NCBI RefSeq assembly: GCF_029868855.1
Contig: NZ_JARWOV010000267.1
Coordinates: 1-54,543 of the forward strand
Direction: 5' to 3'
DNA length: 54,543 nt
Source of the DNA: Nocardia carnea
Lineage (GTDB): Bacteria; Actinomycetota; Actinomycetes; Mycobacteriales; Mycobacteriaceae
Below the pieces are notes generated by a model. That model made no database searches, was not told where the DNA came from, and was given only the letters and a program-made list of their open reading frames with translations. Both the position numbers and the translations under genes were made by a program. How positions within the stretch are numbered: the first letter of the stretch is position 1; each line of letters begins with the position of its first letter. Shown in pieces: positions 8,754-17,678 of this stretch.

Positions 8754-8778
8754 GAACTTTCCCTATGTCGGGTCCGTT
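8754..8778 (+). promoter_or_regulatory. ECF sigma (SigE/SigH-type) promoter of sigB
   Basis: GGAAC at 8754-8758 and GTT at 8776-8778 are separated by exactly 17 bases, which matches the established GGAAC-N17-GTT consensus for stress ECF sigma factors in mycobacteria. In M. tuberculosis sigB is transcribed from such a promoter. The element sits 36 bases before the sigB start codon. Confidence 0.75.
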
Positions 8779-8813
8779 GTTCGGAGTGAGACACCACCGA
8801 CAGGAGGCAAGTC

Positions 8814-9782
8814 ATGACAAGCCCCGCCACCACTCGTGTGCGCCCCAGTGATACGGACCTCGACGCCCAGAGCCCTGCCGCCGACCTGGTACGCGTGTAC
8901 CTGAACGGGATCGGACGGACCGCGCTGCTCACCGCCGCCGACGAAGTGGAACTGGCCAAGCGCATCGAGGCGGGTCTCTATGCCCAGCACCTGCTGGAGA
9001 CCGGCAAGCGTTTGTCGGCGACCCGCAAGCGTGATCTGGCGATCGTCGTCCGGGAGGGCCAAGCCGCACGGTCGCACCTGCTGGAAGCCAATCTGAGGCT
9101 GGTCGTCTCGCTCGCGAAGCGGTACACGGGTCGCGGGATGCCCCTACTGGACCTGATCCAGGAGGGCAACCTCGGCCTGATCCGCGCGATGGAGAAATTC
9201 GACTACGCCAAAGGCTTCAAGTTCTCCACCTACGCCACCTGGTGGATCCGCCAGGCCATCACCCGCGGTATGGCCGATCAGAGCCGCACCATCCGGCTTC
9301 CGGTCCATCTCGTGGAGCAGGTCAACAAGCTCGCCCGGATCAAGCGTGAACTGCATCAACAGCTCGGCCGGGAAGCCACCGATGCGGAACTGGCTGCCGA
9401 ATCGGGTATCGCGGTGGAGAAGATCGCCGATCTTCTCGACCACAGCCGCGACCCGGTGAGCCTGGATATGCCGGTCGGTAACGACGAAGAAGCCCCGCTG
9501 GGCGATTTCATCGAGGATTCCGAGGCGACATCGGCCGAAAGCGCCGTGATCGCCGGCCTGCTGCACCACGATGTCCGCAGCGTGCTGAACACCCTCGACG
9601 AACGCGAACAGCAGGTTATCCGGTTGCGTTTCGGCCTGGACGACGGGCAGCCGCGCACCCTCGATCAGATCGGCAAACTGTTCGGTCTGTCCCGGGAGCG
9701 GGTCCGCCAGATCGAGCGCGAGGTCATGTCGAAGCTCCGCAAGGGCGAACGAGCCGACCGGCTGCGTGCCTACGCCAGCTGA
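8814..9782 (+). CDS. sigB: RNA polymerase sigma factor SigB
   Basis: A 322-residue primary-like (group 2) sigma factor. Region 1.2 is DLVRVYLNGIGRTALLTAAD. Regions 2.1-2.4 run from ARSHLLEANLRLVVSLAKRY through DLIQEGNLGLIRAMEKFDY to FSTYATWWIRQAITR. Region 3 follows, and region 4.2 ends with QIGKLFGLSRERVRQIE. It lacks the long acidic N-terminal region 1.1 of SigA, and its length equals the mycobacterial SigB. ATG at 8814 is preceded by AGGAGG at 8802-8807. The upstream ECF promoter indicates that it is induced by envelope, heat or oxidative stress, and the gene ends in a strong hairpin. The ideR gene lies downstream, separated by the pat-acuC pair. Confidence 0.97.
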   Translation: MTSPATTRVRPSDTDLDAQSPAADLVRVYLNGIGRTALLTAADEVELAKRIEAGLYAQHLLETGKRLSATRKRDLAIVVREGQAARSHLLEANLRLVVSLAKRYTGRGMPLLDLIQEGNLGLIRAMEKFDYAKGFKFSTYATWWIRQAITRGMADQSRTIRLPVHLVEQVNKLARIKRELHQQLGREATDAELAAESGIAVEKIADLLDHSRDPVSLDMPVGNDEEAPLGDFIEDSEATSAESAVIAGLLHHDVRSVLNTLDEREQQVIRLRFGLDDGQPRTLDQIGKLFGLSRERVRQIEREVMSKLRKGERADRLRAYAS

Positions 9783-9807
9783 CCGTCGACAACCCCACAC
9801 GAATCCA

Positions 9808-9836
9808 CGATGACCGGCCTCCTCGGCCGGTCATCG
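9808..9836. terminator. Strong hairpin terminator after sigB
   Basis: A perfect 12-bp stem (CGATGACCGGCC with GGCCGGTCATCG) and a 5-base TCCTC loop lie 26 bases after the sigB stop. There is no T tract, as is common for actinobacterial terminators. It may also block read-through from the convergent pat gene. Confidence 0.8.
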
Positions 9837-10095
9837 GCGACTTCTGGGACGATCGGTCGCCTCCGGATCGGGTCGTGGGGAACACATGCCACGCCCGCGC
9901 TGCACACCAGCTTCTCGCCAACCGGGCCCGCCCGCTCTCGCACAACCCCGCGGCGCTGAGCAGCCGCGCAGGACCGGCCGCTCAGCGAGGTATCCGCGGA
10001 TTTCGCGCCGGCCGCCGACTTCGAGCCGGAGCGACCGAGGCACCGGTTGTCACCGTGCGACCCGACCACGCGGAAATCCGGGATGTGAATCTGCT
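9837..10095. other. Convergent gap between sigB and pat
   Basis: Together with the terminator this makes about 313 bases without a gene. A loose long-range inverted repeat around 9991-10006 and 10070-10085 (ATCCGCGGATTTC versus GCGGAAATCCGGGAT) might serve the leftward pat transcript. No ORF here resembles a known protein. Confidence 0.35.
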
Positions 10096-12801
10096 TCAGC
10101 CGAGGCGTCGCGGGCCGGTATCGAAACGACTCGGCTGCGGTCCGATCCGGGCACGGGCATACAGGATCGCGGCCGATTCCGGGCTGGCAAGTACCGGCTC
10201 GCAGGACAGTTCCCGCATTTCGGGGAGGTCGTCGAACAGGGCCGATATCCGCCGGGTCAGGTCGATCAAGGCGGCCTTGTCGACCCGCGGGCTGGCCGGT
10301 GTGCCGTTCAGCAGCGGCGCGGCCCGCGGGGCGTCGATCAAGGCGGCGGCCTCGTCCGCGGAGAGTGGTAGCGCGCGATAGGCCCGGTCACCCAGCAACT
10401 CGATAATCGGTCCCGACAGACCGAATTCGATAACCGAACCGAACGCTGGATCGTCCTGCACCCGCAGCACGCAACCGACGCCCTTGGGCGCCATCCGCTG
10501 AATATGCAGGAGCGGATCGCCGCACAAGTCCACGAGATCACGGTAGGCCTGGCGTACCGCTTCGGGCCGCCACAGGTCCAAGCGCACCCAGCTCATATCG
10601 GGCCGCCGCCGCCAGCTCTCGTTGGTCGCCTTCGCAGCCACCGGATAGCCGAGTTCTTCGGCTGCGGCCACCGCCGATTCGACATCACGGACCGCACGGA
10701 AATCGACGACCGAAATTCCATAGCAGGCAAGTAGCGCAACCGTCTCGTCGTCGGCCAGCCTGCGGCCGCCACCCGAATCACGCATCCATCCGGCCATCAA
10801 TGCGACCGCGCGTTCGCTGTCGATCCCGGCCGGACGGGCCGAATCGGTATCGGGCCGGGTGGTGGTCGCCGGGTCCGGCCCGACGGGTCGATCGCGCCAA
10901 CGGGCGTAGCGCTGTACCCGCGCCAGTGCCCGCACGGCACGCGCCGGGTCCGGGAAGGACGGGATGGAACCGCGGATCGCTGCGGCTCCCGCCCCACGCA
11001 CCGCAAGTAGATCCGGGATACCGTCCCCGCTGGCGAAGGTGGTGAGTACCGGCTTGTCGCCGGATACGGTGGCCACGGCGGTACGGATCGCTTCCGCATA
11101 CCCGTTCTGCGGCAACGGGATCGGCGGCGCGAAAATGACGATCACCGCGTCGGTATCGTCCGCGCGCAGGGCCGCGGTCACGGCGGTGAGGTAATCGTCG
11201 GGCGTTGCCTGCGGTCCGAGATCCACCGGTTCCGCGGCGCTGAGCCCCTCGCTGCGGGCGGCGTCGGCGGTGAGCCAGTTGAGAGCCGTACTGTTTCCCA
11301 CGATCGCCGGACGAGGACCGCGAGGTAGCGGCTGGTAACCCAGCAGCGCCGCGCAGTCGAACATCTCCGAGATCGATTCCGCCTGAACGACACCGGACTG
11401 GGCGAACAGATCGCGGACGATAGCGCGATCCAGTTCCCCGCCCGAATCCCCGCGCGCCGCCAGCCGGCTCGGGCTCACCGCCACGATCGGTTTGTTCCGT
11501 GCGACCCGGCGCGCGATCCGGGAGAACTTCCGCGGGTTACCGAAACTCTCCAGGTACAGCAGGATCACATCGGTGTCGGCATCGGTATCCCAGTACTGCA
11601 GTAGGTCGTTACCGGAGACATCGGCGCGGTTACCAGCGGATACGAAGGTGGACAAGCCCAGATTCCGGGTGGCCGCCTCGGCCAGGATCGCCACGCCCAA
11701 AGGCCCCGACTGACAGAAGAACCCGATTCGCCCGCGGCCGGGCAGCACCGTGGCCAGGGTCGCATTGAGCCCGACGGCCGGATCGGTATTGGCGATACCG
11801 AGGGCGCTCGGCCCCACGACTCGCATGCCGTGGCCGCGGGCGGCCGCGACCAGTTCCGCTTCGGCAGCGCGACCCTGTTCCCCGGTTTCACTGAAGCCCG
11901 CCGACAACACCAGCAGACCCTTGACCCCCTTGGCCATACAGTCGTCGAGTACCGAACCGATCTCGGCGGCCGGCACCGCCACCACCGCCAGATCGACCTC
12001 TTCGGGGATATCACGCACCGTGGGATAGGCGTGCACTCCCCGGACCGAACGGCGCCCGGGATTCACCGGATACACCGCACCGTGGTACGAGCCGTCGAGC
12101 AGATTCGCCAAGACCACCCCACCGACCCGTCCGGTACTGGGGGTGGCACCGATGATCGCCACCGAGCGCGGCGCGAGCAGATTGCCGACGCTGCGGGCCT
12201 CCGAGGCCCGCTCGCGCGCATCCCGGACCGAACGTAACGCCTCGGTGGGATCGATGGCGAACTCGAGGTGCAGCACCGACCCGTCGCGGCTGCGTTCGAC
12301 CTGGTAACCCGCCTCCCGGAATACCGTGACCATCACCGTGTTCTCCGCCAGTACCTCCGCGACGAAGGTTTCGATCCCGTTCTCCGCCGCCGCGCCCGCC
12401 AGATGCTCGAGCAGGATCGAACCGAGGCCGCGGCCCTGGTGACCGTCCGCCACGACGAAAGCGACCTCCGCGGAGCGCTTGCCCGATCGGTCGAGCAGTT
12501 CGTACCGGCCCACGGCGATGATCGAATCCCCGAGCACGACGACCAGACCGACCCGATCGCGATAGTCGACATGCGTGGTGCGGTACAGATCCTTCGGTGA
12601 GATCCGCGGGTAGGGCCCGAAGTAGCGCAGATACCGGGTGCGTTCGGAGAGCGCGGTGTGGAATCGCTGTAGTTCGTCGGCGTCCGCGGGGGTGATCGGG
12701 CGCAACCGCACCACACCTCCGTCGGAGGCCAGGACATCGGCGTGCCAGTGCTGCGGTGCCGGGGCCGGGTCGTCGGGTACAGTTTCGGCCGGTTCAGTCA
12801 C
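10096..12801 (-). CDS. GNAT acetyltransferase fused to acyl-CoA synthetase (NDP-forming)-like module (Pat type)
   Basis: A 901-residue protein with an N-terminal GNAT domain (about residues 20-180; acetyl-CoA loop VVADGHQGRGLGSILLEHLA) followed by the three-part ADP-forming acetyl-CoA synthetase architecture. The CoA-binding fold starts at RSVAIIGATPSTGRVGG, the middle ligase domain contains FCQSGPLGVAIL, and the C-terminal ATP-grasp domain has GYPVAAKATNE. Proteins of this type act as protein lysine acetyltransferases that control acetyl-CoA synthetase. The place of the SHTG phosphohistidine motif reads ARGDSGG, so ligase activity is probably lost. GTG at 12801 has GGAGG 6 bases upstream and overlaps the end of acuC by 8 bases, so the two are translationally coupled. 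The long in-frame extension to 13251 is a shadow. Confidence 0.88.
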   Translation of the reverse strand: MTEPAETVPDDPAPAPQHWHADVLASDGGVVRLRPITPADADELQRFHTALSERTRYLRYFGPYPRISPKDLYRTTHVDYRDRVGLVVVLGDSIIAVGRYELLDRSGKRSAEVAFVVADGHQGRGLGSILLEHLAGAAAENGIETFVAEVLAENTVMVTVFREAGYQVERSRDGSVLHLEFAIDPTEALRSVRDARERASEARSVGNLLAPRSVAIIGATPSTGRVGGVVLANLLDGSYHGAVYPVNPGRRSVRGVHAYPTVRDIPEEVDLAVVAVPAAEIGSVLDDCMAKGVKGLLVLSAGFSETGEQGRAAEAELVAAARGHGMRVVGPSALGIANTDPAVGLNATLATVLPGRGRIGFFCQSGPLGVAILAEAATRNLGLSTFVSAGNRADVSGNDLLQYWDTDADTDVILLYLESFGNPRKFSRIARRVARNKPIVAVSPSRLAARGDSGGELDRAIVRDLFAQSGVVQAESISEMFDCAALLGYQPLPRGPRPAIVGNSTALNWLTADAARSEGLSAAEPVDLGPQATPDDYLTAVTAALRADDTDAVIVIFAPPIPLPQNGYAEAIRTAVATVSGDKPVLTTFASGDGIPDLLAVRGAGAAAIRGSIPSFPDPARAVRALARVQRYARWRDRPVGPDPATTTRPDTDSARPAGIDSERAVALMAGWMRDSGGGRRLADDETVALLACYGISVVDFRAVRDVESAVAAAEELGYPVAAKATNESWRRRPDMSWVRLDLWRPEAVRQAYRDLVDLCGDPLLHIQRMAPKGVGCVLRVQDDPAFGSVIEFGLSGPIIELLGDRAYRALPLSADEAAALIDAPRAAPLLNGTPASPRVDKAALIDLTRRISALFDDLPEMRELSCEPVLASPESAAILYARARIGPQPSRFDTGPRRLG

Positions 12802-14047
12802 GCGGGTCCTCCGGGTCCAGGCCGAGCGGGCCGAAGCACGCACGGCGGGTGGCGAGGACGGCGGTATCGACCGCGCGCTGCGCGCGGTCGATCCGGGCGT
12901 CCCCGGTTTCCGCGGTCCCCCCCGGGCCGTCCCAGCGCTGGAACGCGATATCCACACCGTCGCCCATCGTGCGGGGCGGCGATATCCGCGGCCTTTCGGT
13001 TTGCACGAGATCGATCCAATCCTGCGGTATTGCGGTCGCCGGGTCCACCGGGCGGTCCAGGGCGAGGGCGAGAAGATGGGTCCAGGCGCGCGGCACCACC
13101 CGGACCAGGCCGTACCCGCCACCCCCGACCGCCAGCCATCGCCCCTCGGCGTACCGGTCGGCCAGATCACGCATGGCGGCGAAGGCGGCCGTCTGGCCCT
13201 CGACACCGAGTTCGAGATCGGCCAGCGGATCCTCCCGGTGGGTGTCGACACCGCATTGACTGATGATCAGCTGCGGCCGGAACGCCGCGACCGCGCCGGG
13301 TACGACCGCATGGAACGCGCGCAACCATTGCGGGTCCCGGGTACCCGGTAGCAGCGGCAGGTTGATCGCGGTGCCGTCACCCGAACCGCTACCCGTCTCC
13401 TCCGGCCAGCCCGTGTTCGGCCACAACGTCGCGGGGTGCTGGTGGATCGAGAGTGTGAGTACGCGCGGATCCCGGTAGAACGCGTGCTGTACGCCGTCCC
13501 CGTGGTGGACGTCCACGTCGATGTAGGCGATCCGGTCGAAACCGTGGTCGAGCAGCCACGAGATGGCCACCGCGACGTCGTTGTACACACAGAAGCCGGC
13601 CGCACGCCCCGGCATGGCATGGTGCATCCCGCCGCCGATGCTCACCGCCCGCCGGGTGGATCCCGCCGCGATCTCCCGAGCCGCGGCCAGTGTGCCGCCC
13701 ACGATCACCGACGAGGCCTCGTGCATCCGGGGGAAGACCGGGTTGTCGGACGAGCCGAGGCCGTAGGGCGGGTCCACCTGTTCCTCGCCGGGCACCGCCC
13801 GGCGTACCGCCTCGATGTAGTCCCCGGTGTGTACGCGAAGCAACTCACCGGTATCGGCCGCGGCCGGCTCCAGCGTTTCGATACCGTCCAGCACGCCGAG
13901 CGCGCGCGCCAGTGCCATGGTGTACCGCAGCCGGGCCGGTTTCATCGGGTGGTCGGGGGTCCACGAGTACTCGAGAAACCGGTCGCTCCACACGACTGTC
14001 GCCGCATGCGGGTCGCCGCATTCTGCCTGCGGTGCTGAAGTGGCCAT
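12794..14047 (-). CDS. acuC: Acetoin utilization/histone deacetylase family protein AcuC
   Basis: A 417-residue arginase/deacetylase-fold enzyme. Key residues are visible: the His pair in GGGMHHAMPG (142-143), the zinc ligands in YIDVDVHHGDG (Asp179, His181), a later catalytic Asp region (ISQCGVDTHREDPL), and the GGGGYG loop that carries the active-site Tyr. It should remove acetyl groups from lysine side chains of metabolic enzymes, by analogy with Bacillus AcuC, which reactivates acetyl-CoA synthetase. The pat gene overlaps its 3' end by 8 bases, pairing the predicted eraser and writer in one transcript. The ATG at 14047 is the family start; open frame upstream to 16186 is antisense to ideR and galE and is rejected. 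It is divergent from ideR. Confidence 0.93.
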   Translation of the reverse strand: MATSAPQAECGDPHAATVVWSDRFLEYSWTPDHPMKPARLRYTMALARALGVLDGIETLEPAAADTGELLRVHTGDYIEAVRRAVPGEEQVDPPYGLGSSDNPVFPRMHEASSVIVGGTLAAAREIAAGSTRRAVSIGGGMHHAMPGRAAGFCVYNDVAVAISWLLDHGFDRIAYIDVDVHHGDGVQHAFYRDPRVLTLSIHQHPATLWPNTGWPEETGSGSGDGTAINLPLLPGTRDPQWLRAFHAVVPGAVAAFRPQLIISQCGVDTHREDPLADLELGVEGQTAAFAAMRDLADRYAEGRWLAVGGGGYGLVRVVPRAWTHLLALALDRPVDPATAIPQDWIDLVQTERPRISPPRTMGDGVDIAFQRWDGPGGTAETGDARIDRAQRAVDTAVLATRRACFGPLGLDPEDPRD

Positions 14048-14230
14048 GATCGCAACCGTATCGGGAAGGGCGGAACCCCATCCGACGTTGTCATGCAGTA
14101 GAAATACATGTATGTGCGACAGCGGCGCCGAACCGCGCGCCGCCGGTATTCCCATCGCGTCACGCGACCCGCTCCGTCCGACCGGGGTCGCTGGTGCGCA
14201 GGTAGAATTCGTGCCGACGAAGGGGCAACA

Positions 14231-14917
14231 GTGAAGGATCTGGTCGACACCACGGAGATGTATCTCCGTACCATCTACGACCTCGAGGAGGAGGGCGTAG
14301 TACCCCTGCGCGCCCGGATCGCGGAGCGCCTCGAGCAGAGCGGGCCGACGGTGAGTCAGACCGTGGCACGGATGGAACGCGACGGGCTGCTCTTGGTCGC
14401 GGGTGACCGGCATCTCGAGCTGACCGACAAGGGGCGCAGCATGGCGGTGGCCGTGATGCGCAAACACCGGCTGGCGGAGCGGCTGCTCGTCGATATCATC
14501 GGCCTGGACTGGCAGAACGTCCACGCCGAGGCCTGTCGCTGGGAACATGTGATGAGCGAGGACGTCGAGCGGCGGCTGGTCGAGGTGCTCAACCACCCCA
14601 CCACCTCGCCCTACGGCAACCCCATCCCCGGCTTGGACGAACTCGGTATCAATGCCGCCGATCTGCACGAGGAGCCGCTGAAACGGCTTTCCGAGCTGCC
14701 GCAGGGCCGGACGCACGCCGTGGTGGTGCGGCGGCTGGCCGAACATATCCAGACCGATCCGGAGGTGATCGGCCGGTTGCGGGAGGCCGGCGTGGTGCCC
14801 GATGCCCGCGTGACGGTCGAGAGCAAACCGGGAGCCGTGGTGATCACCGTTCCGGGGCACGGGGGTTTCGAGCTTCCCGACGAAATGGCCCACGCCGTCC
14901 AGGTAAAGCTGGTCTGA
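14231..14917 (+). CDS. ideR: Iron-dependent transcriptional repressor IdeR
   Basis: A 228-residue DtxR-family repressor, close in length to the 230-residue M. tuberculosis IdeR. The helix-turn-helix lies at about 26-50 (ARIAERLEQSGPTVSQTVAR). Metal ligands known from IdeR are all present: Met10, Cys102, Glu105 and His106 for one site, and His79, Glu83 and His98 for the other. The C-terminal SH3-like domain includes VVVRRLAEHIQTD and EMAHAVQVKL. With Fe(II) bound it should repress siderophore genes and activate iron storage. GTG at 14231 follows AAGGGGCAACA. galE starts three bases after the stop. No 19-bp iron box was recognised inside the window. Confidence 0.97.
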   Translation: MKDLVDTTEMYLRTIYDLEEEGVVPLRARIAERLEQSGPTVSQTVARMERDGLLLVAGDRHLELTDKGRSMAVAVMRKHRLAERLLVDIIGLDWQNVHAEACRWEHVMSEDVERRLVEVLNHPTTSPYGNPIPGLDELGINAADLHEEPLKRLSELPQGRTHAVVVRRLAEHIQTDPEVIGRLREAGVVPDARVTVESKPGAVVITVPGHGGFELPDEMAHAVQVKLV

Positions 14918-14920
14918 CCC

Positions 14921-15901
14921 ATGGAACTCCTGGTCACCGGCGGTGCCGGTTATGTGGGTGGGGTATGCGCGCTCGTCCTGCGGGAGCAGGGACACGATGT
15001 GGTCGTCGTGGACGATCTGTCGACCGGTAATGCAGACGGAGTGCCGGCGGGTGTCGAATTCGTCGAAGGCGATGTGGCCGAGGTCGCGCCGGATCTGCTG
15101 CGCGCCCGTCGGTTCGACGGTGTTCTGCATTTCGCGGCGCAGTCGTTGGTCGGTGAATCGGTACAGCAGCCGGGAAAGTACTGGCACGGCAACGTGGTGA
15201 AAACGCTTGCGCTGCTCGAGGCCATCCGGGAGACCGGAACTCCGCGGCTGGTGTTCTCCTCGACCGCGGCGGTGTACGGCGAACCGGAGCAGGTTCCGAT
15301 CACCGAGGATGCGCCCGCCCGGCCCACCAATCCCTACGGTGCGTCCAAACTGGCCATCGATCATGCGATCACGTCCTATTCGGTGGCGCACGGATTGGCC
15401 GCCACCAGTCTGCGCTATTTCAACGTGGCAGGCGCCTACGGCGGCCTGGGCGAGAACCGGGTGGTGGAAACCCATCTGATCCCGCTGGTGTTGCAGGTCG
15501 CGGCGGGCCATCGGGATTCCATCGCAGTGTTCGGTACCGATTGGCCGACACCGGACGGGACCGCGGTGCGCGACTACATCCACATCCTGGATCTGGCGCA
15601 GGCGCATCTGCTGGCCCTGGAATCCGCTACCGAAGGCACCCATCGGGTGTTCAATCTCGGTAGCGGCACCGGGTTCTCGGTGCGCGAGGTGATTTCGGCG
15701 TGCCGGCGGGTCACCGGCCATCCGATCACCGCGGTCGACGCGCCCCGACGCGCGGGCGATCCGGCGGTGCTCATCGCCTCCAGCCGCCGGGCAGTCGACG
15801 AACTCGGCTGGAAGCCCGAGCACAACGATCTCGACGAGATCGTTTCCACCGCATGGGCCTATCTGCAGAGTCTCGGCCCCCGCGCGCACAGCGCCCGCTG
15901 A
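14921..15901 (+). CDS. galE: UDP-glucose 4-epimerase
   Basis: A 326-residue extended SDR. NAD binding is through TGGAGYVG at residues 6-13, with DDLSTG following. The catalytic triad is visible as SSTAAVYG (Ser near 114) and Tyr139/Lys143 in NPYGASK. The later RDYIHILDLAQAHLLAL and FNLGSGTGFSV are GalE hallmarks. It interconverts UDP-glucose and UDP-galactose, the precursor of arabinogalactan in the mycolate-bearing wall. The ATG is three bases behind the ideR stop, so it is probably co-transcribed and perhaps translationally coupled with ideR. It ends 14 bases before the convergent DUF4192 gene. Confidence 0.94.
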   Translation: MELLVTGGAGYVGGVCALVLREQGHDVVVVDDLSTGNADGVPAGVEFVEGDVAEVAPDLLRARRFDGVLHFAAQSLVGESVQQPGKYWHGNVVKTLALLEAIRETGTPRLVFSSTAAVYGEPEQVPITEDAPARPTNPYGASKLAIDHAITSYSVAHGLAATSLRYFNVAGAYGGLGENRVVETHLIPLVLQVAAGHRDSIAVFGTDWPTPDGTAVRDYIHILDLAQAHLLALESATEGTHRVFNLGSGTGFSVREVISACRRVTGHPITAVDAPRRAGDPAVLIASSRRAVDELGWKPEHNDLDEIVSTAWAYLQSLGPRAHSAR

Positions 15902-15915
15902 CTCAGGTGGATCGT

Positions 15916-17262
15916 TCACCACTGCGTGGCGTCCATATCCACGCCGAGGGTGGCGGCACAGTCCCTGCCGCACCGCGCCAGGTCGCGGAGGCGCTCCGGG
16001 CGCATCCCGGCCTCGAGTGCGGTGTGCAGCAGGGTGGCCATCGAATGATGCGGGTCCGCATCGAGGGCGGCGTCCAGGGCGATCCCGGCGAACGGGCCGT
16101 CGCCGCGGACGTAGGCGAAATAGCCCAGCAGCATGGCCGTTTCGGCCCGGTCGGCACCCTCCAGCGCACGCGCCAGTCGTGACCACACCTGCTCGGCCGC
16201 CTCGGCATGCATGGTCGCGGCCAGCGCGAACATGCAGTCCCGCAATTCCCGGTCGCGCAGTGCCACGGCGATATCGGCGAGTTCACGGGCGTCGAGGTCG
16301 GCACCGGATTCGGTGTTCGAGATCAACCAGAGCATGGTGACGAGTTCCCCGCGCAGGAAACCGATCGGGTCCTCGCGCCGGGCCGCGGCGGCGTACCGGT
16401 CCTTGGCGCGGGCCTGCGCCGCGCCCAGCTCGGCCGAAACCTGAGCACACAATGCGGGATCCGGCGCGATCAGCGCGGTCAGTTCGTCTCGGCAGCGGCG
16501 GATCGGCCGGCCGTCCAGGACTCGATTCAGCGTCACCCGAGAGGCGACCGGGTCGGCGATGAGACCGCGCCGGCCCGGATCGGTGACACTCCACCAGGGG
16601 TGGCCCTCGCAGATCGAGTGGGCCGCCCAAACGGCGCGGACCGGCACAGCGGCGGCCGCCAACCGGTGCTCCAGTGCGGCGAGGACCGGAATCGGTTGCA
16701 ATGACGGCCCTTCCGGATCCGGCAATCCCTCGTCGACGAGTACGACGAGCACCCCCACCACGCCCGGCCGGGCGCAGACTCGCGATGCCGCCGCGGCGAC
16801 GGTCCCGTCGTCGAACGGCCGCCCGTCGGCGGGCGGCCGCAGATCGAACCGGACGACGAGATCGATGACCGCGCTGTCCGGGGCGTCGGGCGCGGCACAG
16901 AGCACGGCCAGCACCAACGAACGTTCGGGACGGAATCCGAGCATGGCGGGAATCGCTGCGATCAGGTCCCCCGGATCGTCGAGCCGCGCCGGACCGGGCC
17001 GGGTGAGCCGGTCGTATTCGCCCGTCGCTCCCTCGGCGCAGCGGAGCAGTGCCGAGCCGGCCGGTTTGTCGCCGGCCTGGGCGGGTAGCACGCCGGAGCG
17101 GGCAGTGGTCGCCCCGGGTGTCCGGGTGCCGAGTGCCCGGGCGGTCGGGCATCGGCCGCCGGCGCCGGCGGCAGCTCGGCCACCGGGGGCGGGCGCCGGA
17201 TGATCGGGTGCGCGGAGCGGGCCGGCAAGAGAATGTGGGACGGAGGTCGCTGCGGGTGTCAT
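15916..17262 (-). CDS. DUF4192 domain protein
   Basis: A 448-residue protein of unknown function. The first 90 residues are low-complexity Ala/Pro/Gly. The DUF4192 core then starts at ARLDDPGDLIAAIPAMLGFR, continuing with PERSLVLAVL and VWAAHSICEGHPWWSV, and ends in a helical half containing DPALCAQVSAE and FAYVRGDGPFAGIALDAALD. The second half looks like a helical repeat that may mediate protein contacts. It corresponds in place to Rv2712c of M. tuberculosis. The ATG at 17262 is chosen because frames further upstream show no family features. Confidence 0.82.
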   Translation of the reverse strand: MTPAATSVPHSLAGPLRAPDHPAPAPGGRAAAGAGGRCPTARALGTRTPGATTARSGVLPAQAGDKPAGSALLRCAEGATGEYDRLTRPGPARLDDPGDLIAAIPAMLGFRPERSLVLAVLCAAPDAPDSAVIDLVVRFDLRPPADGRPFDDGTVAAAASRVCARPGVVGVLVVLVDEGLPDPEGPSLQPIPVLAALEHRLAAAAVPVRAVWAAHSICEGHPWWSVTDPGRRGLIADPVASRVTLNRVLDGRPIRRCRDELTALIAPDPALCAQVSAELGAAQARAKDRYAAAARREDPIGFLRGELVTMLWLISNTESGADLDARELADIAVALRDRELRDCMFALAATMHAEAAEQVWSRLARALEGADRAETAMLLGYFAYVRGDGPFAGIALDAALDADPHHSMATLLHTALEAGMRPERLRDLARCGRDCAATLGVDMDATQW

Positions 17263-17678
17263 GGACCGATCATGGGGCGCGGGTTCTCGCAGCTCGCCGT
17301 CGTGAGCTGCGAGGATGCCGGAAACAGGCAAGTCTGTGGATAACTTCGGGTTGTGTACGGATTCGCCGCCCGGAGGCCGGGTGCACGGCCTCGGGGAAGC
17401 ATCGGAGCCGAAAGCGATACATCCGCGCGAGGGCTGTGCCACACTCCCTTCGTTCGGCGGCCGCGCACCACCCCCGATTCGGCATCGAGGCCGGTCGGCG
17501 CCGGGAATTCACCGGCGGCAGCCGCTGTTGTCACCGCAGAGAGCCGATGTACGGCCCCGTGTGGCCGTTCATCGTCATGGGGGACAATGAAGTGTGATTC
17601 GCGGCTCGCGGCGCGGCAGCGAACACCAGCAGTTGCTCTACCGGCCCCGCCGACGGATCGCGCAGGAAGGAGTACGCG
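17263..17678. other. Divergent intergenic region between DUF4192 and PAC2 genes
   Basis: About 416 bases that should hold both promoters. A perfect 9-mer DnaA-box match (TTATCCACA on the minus strand) lies at 17335-17343. No additional gene is supported; short frames here show no family resemblance. Confidence 0.45.

Noticed and set aside
14048..14230. IdeR iron box upstream of ideR
   Set aside because: Only a short ATACATGTAT palindrome is present; it does not match the 19-bp iron-box consensus.
14048..16186. In-frame N-terminal extension of acuC across ideR and galE
   Set aside because: The extension is antisense to two well-supported genes; the deacetylase family starts at the ATG at 14047.
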